From: Hyphomonas sp.
Lineage (GTDB): Bacteria; Pseudomonadota; Alphaproteobacteria; Caulobacterales; Hyphomonadaceae
DNA length: 64,000 bases
NCBI GenBank assembly: GCA_016124495.1
Contig: WGNP01000003.1
Span: forward strand, 248,001 to 312,000
Reading direction: 5' to 3'
Positions 58,201 to 64,000 of this stretch are shown here, one piece after another; position 1 is the stretch's first letter, and every line of letters starts with the position of its first letter. The notes beneath the pieces are model-generated. The model had not been told where the DNA came from, ran no database searches, and saw only the letters and a program-made list of their open reading frames with translations. The translations under genes were made by a program, and so were the position numbers.

Positions 58201-58515
58201 CTGCTGACCTCACTGACAACATTTGTCGGCCTTGCGCCGATGCTGTTCGAAAAGTCAGTACAGGCACAGTTCCTCCAGCCAATGGTCGTGTCATTGGCTT
58301 ATGCCGTGGCATTTGCCCTATTCGTTTCCTTGCTGATGGTGCCTGCAATGTATGCGATCGGCTCGGAAGTGGGCCGCGTGTTTGCGTGGACCTGGGGCGG
58401 AAAGCCTTATCGGAATATCGGTGAGAGCTACTCCGGCCATGCGACCATTGACGATGATGAACTGATCGGCACGAGCGCAGGTCAAGGCCCTGGCCGTCCT
58501 TCGCCGGCCGAGTAA
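55294..58515 (+). CDS. RND efflux permease (AcrB/HAE1 family)
   Basis: 1073 residues, full length for the family, with the duplicated 12-helix layout. The proton-relay Asp pair is in VIVDDAIVVGENIHKE of helix 4 (about residues 400-415). The N-terminus is MKGIVAWFARNSVAANLLMFIFFAGGVFGYSSMEREMFP. Closest to the non-AcrB branch of HAE/acriflavin-type pumps often found in alpha- and gammaproteobacteria. Substrate cannot be read from sequence. Confidence 0.93.
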   Translation: MKGIVAWFARNSVAANLLMFIFFAGGVFGYSSMEREMFPVVKVSGASVSVAWTGASPRDIEDQIVTRIEEAVADINGLDRVTSTASEGFGVVNVRGRDDIDMDTFLDEVKLRVDQINNLPQAAFEPQVQRWEQRNWFMGLAVHGDLDARTLRKIGDKVRDEIAAQPGGELAVLQGTLSEQVSIEVSEEALRRFGLSLSDVANAVRQTSLNSSGGRIESPVGDVQLTARNLADTAEQFGEIIIRQSSEEGTVRVADVATVVDGFVSDRLQASFNGRATTFVMIPEPDNMDITRYAEGFRDYIERANDPASGVLPEGVKIDVLWDDSETFQARMDLISASAISGAILVMIVLLLFLRPVVAMWVTVGIFTAFAGSIMLFPVMDVSWNILSTFAVLLVIGVIVDDAIVVGENIHKEVESGRRDGIDAAVIGTQLVMKPIIFGVLTTIIAFLPWAFVTGPTRVFTQQITFVVVISLTISIIECLLILPAHLAHMKKQKFDGQAGNLMKFQRRIADSLLWFASNLYRPVLELAIRFRYATLAFFFSLLAIAISLQSSGIVPFKFMPEIESDLIQVNIEMPDGTPFERVVEVRDQLQAGVVAATELTAKQNPEVDGGLIRDASIVAGGTSVQAWIGIVPPEERPEGIRSKDIADVLRKATGEIQDAEEINFDFTFNRPDTGLTFALSHPDLERLRASADYVKAHLATYSEAYDITDNLSSAAEEIQITMKPGAETLGITLADVSNQLRQAYFGELADRMARDGEDVEVRVRLPEAARDDLDSLASIRIRTIDGREIPVTEVAEFDFAPGINRIVRRDRVRSVSVGAEVLGEGGRARIMEAMEKEFWPQFKQEFPDVVRGEAGGFEQEQEFFADILKLVLMAIGAMYILLAIGFRSYTQPILLMMALPFAYCGAVLGLAITGTPMAMFAFFGIAAAAGVVINDNLVLIDYVNKRRDEGAGAVQALVDAGVSRFRPILLTSLTTFVGLAPMLFEKSVQAQFLQPMVVSLAYAVAFALFVSLLMVPAMYAIGSEVGRVFAWTWGGKPYRNIGESYSGHATIDDDELIGTSAGQGPGRPSPAE

Positions 58516-58584
58516 ACAGAGTAACACAGTACAGGTTTTGCAATCGCACCGACCCTCCAGGCGGAGCACCCAGGGAGTATACAC

Positions 58585-60771
58585 ATGAAGAAACTTTTGC
58601 TTGGCGCAGCATCGCTTACGTTGATCACGGCCTGCGCTCACCACAAGGATGCGACCCCGCCGGAAGCGCCCGGGGCGGCAACGCTTGCGCCGGCGCAACC
58701 TGCTGAGGAGCTGAAACTGTCGGCGCCGGACGTCTGGGGTGAATGGGGCGTCAACACGGACACGAAGGATACCTCTGTCAGGCCGGGCGACGACTTCAAT
58801 GCTTATGTCAATGGTGCCTGGATTTCGTCGTTCGAGATTCCGGCAGACCAATCCCGCTATGGTTCATTCGACCTTCTGCGCGAAAAATCCGAACAGCGGG
58901 TTCGCTTTATCATCGACGACCTTGCGGCCGCCTCCCCTGCAATCGACACGCCGGAAGGCAAGATCGGAGCAATCTACAACGCCTATATGAATACCGATGC
59001 CATCAATGCTGCGGGCCTGGAGCCGGCGGCGCCTTACTTCGCGAAGATCGATGCAGTCTCGAACCTCGGGGATCTGGCGAAACTTACCGCAAGTGTCGGC
59101 TATGCCTCACCGATCGGCGGCTTCGTCTTCGTTGACGACAAGGACCCTGAAACCTACATCTTTCAGATGTCGCTCGGCGGCCTCGGCATGCCGGACCGCG
59201 ATTATTACCTCAAGGATGACGAAAAGTCGGTCGAGCTGCGCGCCAAGTACCTGGATCTGCTCACCTTCATGCTGGGCCAGGCGGGCTATGCAGACGCGGC
59301 CGCGAAAGCCGCTGACGTGATGGCTTTTGAAACCGAGATCGCAAAGCTCGACTGGGACCGGACGGTTTCACGCAATCCTGAAGTTACGTACAACAAGCTC
59401 AGCCGCGAAGAGTTCCTCGCCTTGTCGGGCGACTTCCCCATCCAGACCGTGCTCGACACACTCGGTGTTGGCACCCAGACACATTTCCTTGTTTCGGAAA
59501 TTCCTCCGACAACGGACGAACTCGCCTCTGCCGGTCTGACGGCCGAGGATGCCGCAAAACTGGGCGGCGGGTTCCCGGGCATTTTCGCGCTCAGCGCACA
59601 GACGCCGCTGGACACCTGGAAAGCCTACCTTAAAGCACATTTCCTGATCGACCATGCGGACGTGCTGCCCGAGGATATCGACAACGCCCAGTTCGCCTTC
59701 TACGGCAAAGCGCTGCGCGGCCAGCCGGAGAAGCGTGAGCGCTGGAAGCGCGCCGTCACAGCGACCGAGAACATTGTCGGAGAAGCAATCGGCAAGGTCT
59801 TCGTGGAGCGCTACTTCCCTGCGGAGAACAAGGCGGAAATGGACAAGCTGGTCGCGAACCTGCGCAAGGCCATGGATGCGAACATCGCCGAACTGGCCTG
59901 GATGAGCGACGACACGAAAGTCAAAGCTGTCGAGAAGCTGAACACATTCAATCCGAAGATCGGCTATCCGGAAAAGTTCGAGACCTACGAGACGCTCGTG
60001 GTGGGCTCAAACGCTCTCGACAATGCCATGGCCGCTGCAAAATGGGCGTTTGAAGACAACATGTCCCTGCTCGGGACAACAGTTGACAAGACAGAGTGGT
60101 TCATGACCCCGCAGACGGTTAACGCGTATTACAATCCGAGCTTCAACGAGATCGTGTTTCCGGCTGCGATCCTGCAGCCGCCCTTCTTCAACCTGTCGGC
60201 AGACCCGGCTGTGAACTATGGCGCCATCGGCGGCGTGATCGGTCATGAGATGGGTCACGGGTTTGATGACCAGGGCGCCAAGTTTGACGCGGTGGGCGCA
60301 CTGAACAACTGGTGGACCGATACCGACCAGGCCGCCTTCCGGATGCTGACGGACGCGCTGGCGGACCAGTATGACGGGTTCTGCCCGCTCGATGACGGCA
60401 AGACCTGCGTCAATGGCCGTTTGGGACTGGGCGAAAATATCGGCGACGTCGGCGGTCTTTCCATGGCCTACAAGGCCTACCAGCTTAGCCTCGATACCAA
60501 CGGCGACGGCGCGGTCAGCGAGGCCGAGCAGGCGCCCCTGATCGACGGGTTGAGCGGTGACCAGCGCTTCTTCCTCGGCTGGGCCCAGATCTGGCGGTCT
60601 AAATACCGTGAAGAGGCACTGCGCCAGCAATTGAAAACCGGGCCACACTCCCCGCCGGAGTACCGCATCAATGGGGTGGTCCGGAATTTCGACGAATGGT
60701 ACGAGGCGTTTGATGTAAGTCCTGACGATGCGCTGTACCTGCCCCCGGAAGAGCGTATCCGCATCTGGTAA
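58585..60771 (+). CDS. M13 family zinc metallopeptidase (neprilysin/PepO type), lipoprotein, with EF-hand-like insert
   Basis: 728 residues, as usual for the family. Lipobox ITAC (Cys17). Zinc site HEMGH at about 554-558 (in VIGHEMGHGFDDQGAKFD) and the second ligand Glu617 in GENIGDVGGL. NAYYNPSFNEIVFPAAILQPPFF is the family substrate-binding block. Residues 637-648 read DTNGDGAVSEAE, a full EF-hand loop, where relatives have a short plain loop. It cleaves peptides, probably in the periplasm. GGGAG precedes the start. Confidence 0.92.
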   Translation: MKKLLLGAASLTLITACAHHKDATPPEAPGAATLAPAQPAEELKLSAPDVWGEWGVNTDTKDTSVRPGDDFNAYVNGAWISSFEIPADQSRYGSFDLLREKSEQRVRFIIDDLAAASPAIDTPEGKIGAIYNAYMNTDAINAAGLEPAAPYFAKIDAVSNLGDLAKLTASVGYASPIGGFVFVDDKDPETYIFQMSLGGLGMPDRDYYLKDDEKSVELRAKYLDLLTFMLGQAGYADAAAKAADVMAFETEIAKLDWDRTVSRNPEVTYNKLSREEFLALSGDFPIQTVLDTLGVGTQTHFLVSEIPPTTDELASAGLTAEDAAKLGGGFPGIFALSAQTPLDTWKAYLKAHFLIDHADVLPEDIDNAQFAFYGKALRGQPEKRERWKRAVTATENIVGEAIGKVFVERYFPAENKAEMDKLVANLRKAMDANIAELAWMSDDTKVKAVEKLNTFNPKIGYPEKFETYETLVVGSNALDNAMAAAKWAFEDNMSLLGTTVDKTEWFMTPQTVNAYYNPSFNEIVFPAAILQPPFFNLSADPAVNYGAIGGVIGHEMGHGFDDQGAKFDAVGALNNWWTDTDQAAFRMLTDALADQYDGFCPLDDGKTCVNGRLGLGENIGDVGGLSMAYKAYQLSLDTNGDGAVSEAEQAPLIDGLSGDQRFFLGWAQIWRSKYREEALRQQLKTGPHSPPEYRINGVVRNFDEWYEAFDVSPDDALYLPPEERIRIW

Positions 60772-60794
60772 GGGTTAACGCGCTGATTGAACGC

Positions 60795-60838
60795 GCGGCC
60801 GCATGCCAAAACCCGGCAAGCGGCCGCAGTTTCCTTTT
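60795..60838 (+). terminator. Intrinsic terminator of the M13 peptidase gene
   Basis: GCGGCCGC at 60795-60802 and 60820-60827 pair, with an inner TGCC/GGCA stem, followed by AGTTTCCTTTT. 24 bp after the stop codon. Confidence 0.78.
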
Positions 60839-60905
60839 AACTGGCCCGGAATTTGCTTCTCCTGAGGTGGAATAGTCCAACTTTGCCGCCGGAAGCCTGC
60901 TCATG

Positions 60906-61232
60906 ATGCCTAACCTTCCCCGCGTCTTCGGTTCGAGGCAGCCTGTACAGGCCGTACCTGGCCGGGTGCATGAGGTCGCAGCTGCCACACCCGGCAGGGC
61001 GCGCCCCGTGCGGACACATGTCTACCGCGAAGCCTGCATCACCTACGAATCCGGTTATCGCCGCAGGGGCGTGGTGATGGATTTCACCGACGCGGGCCTT
61101 CGCATCCGCTTTCCCACCAACGAGCTCCTGCCTTCAGTAGTCACCGTCAATGCCCGCGCGGTAGGGCTTTTAGGCGAGGCCGATGTCATCTGGCAGAAGG
61201 GTTCGGAAGTCGGCCTGCGGCTGCGCAAATAG
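60906..61232 (+). CDS. PilZ-domain protein
   Basis: 108 residues (an ATG at 60903 is also possible). The first 40 residues are loop-like. The rest fits a PilZ barrel: RRRGVVMDFTDAGLRIRF (RxxR-like start and D-[FN]-[ST]-x-x-G) and VIWQKGSEVGLRLRK. PilZ domains often bind cyclic di-GMP; the second motif (D/NxSxxG) reads DFTDAG, so binding is plausible but not certain. Confidence 0.65.
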   Translation: MPNLPRVFGSRQPVQAVPGRVHEVAAATPGRARPVRTHVYREACITYESGYRRRGVVMDFTDAGLRIRFPTNELLPSVVTVNARAVGLLGEADVIWQKGSEVGLRLRK

Positions 61233-61324
61233 ACCTGCATTTCGTCTCAAACGCGATCCGGCTTGCCGAAATTCGTCATCGGCGCACTCTGACCTCGCGT
61301 AAAGCGCAGGGAGGGAAACGCCGT

Positions 61325-61564
61325 ATGTCCATCATGAAATCAGAAGAGATCACGGCCGAATCCTCGAGATCTTCCGAGGATGCCATCCAGGTTGCGATCA
61401 GCCGGTTCTCCAAGACCGTCCGAGGGCTGGCCTCCTGTCACATCAATTCCATGTCGACCACGATCAAGGACGCCAGGATCGACATGTACCGCGTCAATAT
61501 GCAGATGACCTTCCAGGTCGATGCGGCGCCTGAAAAGTCCGGGGACGGCAAGAAGAAGAAATAG
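61325..61564 (+). CDS. Dodecin-family protein
   Basis: 79 residues. ITAESSRSSEDAIQVAISRFSKTVRGLASCHINSMSTTIKDARIDMYRVNMQMTFQVD follows the dodecin fold: beta-strand, one helix, two strands. Dodecins form dodecamers that store flavins or similar ligands in the cytoplasm. The tail is Lys-rich. GGGAGGG lies upstream of the start. Confidence 0.8.
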   Translation: MSIMKSEEITAESSRSSEDAIQVAISRFSKTVRGLASCHINSMSTTIKDARIDMYRVNMQMTFQVDAAPEKSGDGKKKK

Positions 61565-61648
61565 CGCTCCCCTCCGTTCCGCAACTGGAGGGATGACGTC
61601 GCAGAAGTTCCGCCTATATGCAGGTGGGAAACCGTCGTGGAGCCTACG

Positions 61649-62230
61649 ATGCATCCTCTCGCCGCCCTGCTAACAGCCGCTGCCCTGCTCTCCGGGTGCG
61701 GCGCGCCCGCGCGCAGCGAACCTGCCGTCCCGACCTCAACCCAGGAAACTCCGTCCATGTCCGCCACACAGTTTATCTCGATCAACGGCAAGCCCCTCGA
61801 CCTCACCACCCTTGGCGCGAAGGCCATCCTCGTGGTGAACACGGCGTCAAAGTGCGGCTTCACCCCGCAGTACAAAGGCCTTCAGGCGCTCTACGAGGAC
61901 AAGAAGGACGAGGGCCTGAGCATAGTCGGCGTGCCGTCCAATGATTTCGGATCGCAGGAGCCGGGCACCGAAGAAGAAGTGAAAACCTTCTGCGAGATCA
62001 ATTATGGCGTCACCTTCCCGCTGACGAAGAAATATGCCGTCAAGGGCGCCTCGCAGCACCCCTTCTATGCCGGCGCCGTTGCCACGCTGGGCAAGGAGGC
62101 GGAGCCCGGCTGGAACTTCCACAAGATCCTGGTCAAGGGCGACGGCACCCCGATCAAGGCCTACAATTCCAAGGTCAAGCCGGACGACAAGGCGCTGCTC
62201 GCAGACATCGAGGCGGCTCTCAAGGGCTGA
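61649..62230 (+). CDS. Glutathione-peroxidase family lipoprotein
   Basis: 193 residues from ATG 61649, with GGAG 7 nt upstream. Lipobox LLSGC (Cys17), then a linker and a complete GPx fold: peroxidatic Cys69 in VVNTASKCGFTPQYKGL, PSNDFGSQEPGTEEEV and the Trp in WNFHKILV. Such proteins reduce peroxides using thioredoxin or glutathione. The lipoprotein leader means it acts outside the cytoplasm, unlike BtuE. Confidence 0.9.
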   Translation: MHPLAALLTAAALLSGCGAPARSEPAVPTSTQETPSMSATQFISINGKPLDLTTLGAKAILVVNTASKCGFTPQYKGLQALYEDKKDEGLSIVGVPSNDFGSQEPGTEEEVKTFCEINYGVTFPLTKKYAVKGASQHPFYAGAVATLGKEAEPGWNFHKILVKGDGTPIKAYNSKVKPDDKALLADIEAALKG

Positions 62231-62317
62231 GCCGCGCGTCACCTTGACGAACCCGCCCAGGCAGCGCCTAAGTCTGGTTACGGCACTTGCACATAAACTT
62301 CAGGAAGGAATGCCCCC

Positions 62318-63499
62318 ATGTCTGAGAAAGATCCGGTTGTCATCGTTGGTATGGCGCGCACCCCGATGGGCGGCCTTCTGGGCGACCTTGCAGGCTTTTC
62401 GGCCAACGAACTCGGCGCCATGGCCATCAGGGCGGCCGTCGCCGAAGCCGGGCTGAAGCCGGGCGAAGCCAATGAAGTGATCATGGGCAACTGCCTCCCC
62501 GCTGGTCAGGGCCAGGCGCCTGCCCGTCAGGCCGGCATCAAGTCCGGCGAAGACAAGGGCCTCGAGGCCACCACCATCAACAAGATGTGTGGCTCGGGCA
62601 TGCAGGCGGCCGTGATGGGCCGCAACGCGATTCTGGCGGGCGACGCGAACATCGTCATCGTCGGCGGTATGGAATCGATGACCAACGCCCCGCACCTGAT
62701 CAACGTGCGCAAGGGCCACAAGTATGGCACGATGGGCGCCGAGGACCACATGGCGCTCGACGGCCTGACCGATGCCTATGCCAAGGGCCCGATGGGCTTG
62801 TTCGCCGACAAGATTGCCGGTGAGTATCAGTTCACCCGCGAGCAGCAGGACGCCTACGCCCTCGAGACGCTGACCCGCGCGCAGAACGCCACCAGGAACG
62901 GCAAGTTCAAACGCGAGATCACGCCGATCACGGTGAAGGGCAAGAAGGGCGACACGATCATCGATACAGATGAGCTGCCGCGCACCGCAATGCCGGAAAA
63001 GATCCCGACGCTGAAGCCAGCCTTCTCGAAAGACGGAACAGTCACCGCCGCCAACGCTTCGGCGATTTCCGACGGCGCAGCCGCCCTCGTGCTGATGCGC
63101 GAGTCCGAAGCCAGGAAGCGCGGCCTGAAACCGCTCGCCCGCATCGTCGCCTCTTCGAGCCACGCTCATGAGCCGGAATATTTCACCACGGCCCCAGTGC
63201 CCGCGATGAAGAAGACGCTCGCGAAAGCCGGATGGAAAATCGAGGACGTCGATCTCTGGGAGGTCAACGAGGCCTTCGCAGTCGTCCCGATGATCGCGAT
63301 GAAAGAGCTCGGCATCAGCCATGACCGGGTCAACGTGAATGGCGGCGCCTGCGCCATGGGCCACCCGATTGGGGCGTCCGGCGCCCGCGTGCTGATCACG
63401 CTGATTGCAGCGATGGAAGACCGCGGCGCCAAGAAGGGCATGGCCTCGCTGTGCATCGGCGGCGGCGAAGGCATCGCCATGGCCGTCGAGCGCATCTGA
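62318..63499 (+). CDS. Thiolase (acetyl-CoA C-acetyltransferase)
   Basis: 393 residues. Catalytic Cys91 in NKMCGSGMQA, NEAFAVVPM, GGACAMGHPIGASGAR with the catalytic His, and the second Cys in LCIGGGEGIA. Typical of biosynthetic (PhaA/AtoB) thiolases, forming acetoacetyl-CoA, or of beta-oxidation enzymes; the sequence favours the acetyl-CoA acetyltransferase branch. GGAAGG sits about 8 nt before the ATG. Confidence 0.92.
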   Translation: MSEKDPVVIVGMARTPMGGLLGDLAGFSANELGAMAIRAAVAEAGLKPGEANEVIMGNCLPAGQGQAPARQAGIKSGEDKGLEATTINKMCGSGMQAAVMGRNAILAGDANIVIVGGMESMTNAPHLINVRKGHKYGTMGAEDHMALDGLTDAYAKGPMGLFADKIAGEYQFTREQQDAYALETLTRAQNATRNGKFKREITPITVKGKKGDTIIDTDELPRTAMPEKIPTLKPAFSKDGTVTAANASAISDGAAALVLMRESEARKRGLKPLARIVASSSHAHEPEYFTTAPVPAMKKTLAKAGWKIEDVDLWEVNEAFAVVPMIAMKELGISHDRVNVNGGACAMGHPIGASGARVLITLIAAMEDRGAKKGMASLCIGGGEGIAMAVERI

Positions 63500-63529
63500 A
63501 CCTCGCGTCGCCCAAAAGGCTGAAACCCG

Positions 63530-63570
63530 GCCCGGACGATGCGAAACGGCATCGTCCGGGCTTTTTTTTT
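63530..63570 (+). terminator. Strong intrinsic terminator of the thiolase gene
   Basis: A perfect 13-bp stem GCCCGGACGATGC (63530-63542) and complement (63549-63561), 6-nt loop, then nine T. Confidence 0.95.
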
Positions 63571-63584
63571 CAGGGGTGCGAGCC

Positions 63585-64000
63585 ATGCCTCTCAAGAACC
63601 ACGTTGATCCGTCTGGCGAGCTGCATGCTGTGCCTGATCGCGGCTTGTTCATGGAAATCCGGGGCGGCTGTTTCCACCGCGAGGACCGGACGCTGAAGGA
63701 CCGGCACTGGACTGGCAAACGGTGGATCCTCTGCGTAGCGAGCTTCAAGGATCGCAAGCGCGCCCTGATGCAGCCAGGGCGTCATACTAAGCTGTTTTTC
63801 CTGAATGAAGCGACCGTACTGGCGGCCGGGCACCGGCCGCCTTTCGGACGCCGCCGCGCCGAAGCAAGCGCCTTCCGCGACGGCGTCATCATTATCGGAA
63901 ACCTGCAGGCCGGAGAGACGACCGACCAGCTGGACGCACTTGCCGGAGGCGAGATTCAGACGGTACTGAGCGGCGCCCCGCAGCGCGGGATCGTGGCGCC
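63585..64000 (+). CDS. Conserved hypothetical protein, C-terminus cut off by window edge
   Basis: 138 codons are open to the right edge. The start has CAGGGG 8 nt upstream. Motifs GRHTKLFFLNEATVLAAGHRPPFGRRRAEASAF and IIGNLQAGETTDQLDAL look conserved. I recall similar uncharacterised proteins with HRPC..C in place of HRPPFGR, but cannot check it here. No function assigned. Confidence 0.7.
   Translation, partial: MPLKNHVDPSGELHAVPDRGLFMEIRGGCFHREDRTLKDRHWTGKRWILCVASFKDRKRALMQPGRHTKLFFLNEATVLAAGHRPPFGRRRAEASAFRDGVIIIGNLQAGETTDQLDALAGGEIQTVLSGAPQRGIVA

Noticed and set aside
62300-63757. 485-residue minus-strand open frame opposite the thiolase
   Set aside because: The thiolase has all catalytic motifs and crosses its own terminator correctly; the opposite frame would run through that terminator.

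Overview
The window looks like a chromosomal segment of a GC-rich alphaproteobacterium, most probably a stalked or budding marine type of the Hyphomonadaceae (Hyphomonas-like). The pointers are a GcrA cell-cycle regulator, which is restricted to Alphaproteobacteria, a Caulobacter-style cpa/tad pilus locus, an alphaproteobacterial division and cell-wall (dcw) cluster led by mraZ, and an SOS-type box of the alphaproteobacterial GAAC-N7-GAAC form. The genus is inference. I see no rRNA, tRNA, insertion sequence, prophage or CRISPR array; this is mostly ordinary core chromosome.

Layout. 1-9.1 kb: a truncated alpha-2-macroglobulin lipoprotein, an SDR-type epimerase, two TPR proteins, an M17 aminopeptidase and an antiquitin-type aldehyde dehydrogenase. 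9.1-20.3 kb: a bidirectional Tad/Flp pilus locus (minus strand pilA-cpaABCDEF-tadBC; plus strand a stand-alone secretin N-domain protein and two TadE/TadF-like pseudopilins). 20.3-21.8 kb: a UMF1-type MFS transporter. 21.9-34.9 kb: the dcw cluster mraZ-rsmH-ftsL-ftsI-murE-murF-mraY-murD-ftsW-murG-(small membrane protein)-murC, with nearly every junction overlapping. It makes UDP-MurNAc-pentapeptide, lipid I and lipid II and the septal synthase, but stops before murB/ddl/ftsQAZ. 35-43 kb: oxyR, an MFS transporter, a MarR-GNAT fusion, an NtrC-family regulator and uvrB.

43-47.9 kb is the least gene-dense part: a small zinc-ribbon-like protein, a roughly 600-nt purine-rich hairpin-dense stretch ending in an intrinsic terminator (a candidate large structured RNA that I cannot assign to a family), a tiny ORF with its own terminator, a lipoprotein, an orphan ABC-2 permease and gcrA. 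47.9-52.4 kb: a methyltransferase, an OmpR/QseC-like two-component pair and a PhoR-like kinase. 52.5-58.5 kb: a complete RND efflux operon. 58.6-64 kb: an M13 peptidase carrying an EF-hand-like insertion, a PilZ protein, a dodecin, a lipoprotein glutathione peroxidase, a thiolase and a truncated conserved gene.

The most useful regulatory readings are an array of 10-bp-spaced TGGG repeats upstream of mraZ that overlaps the apparent ATG and argues for a GTG start; an OxyR-type operator that runs into the oxyR start codon, which may be leaderless; a LexA-type box before uvrB; a perfect palindrome in the promoter of the MarR-GNAT gene; and three convergent gene pairs that each end in the same shared CTAG.
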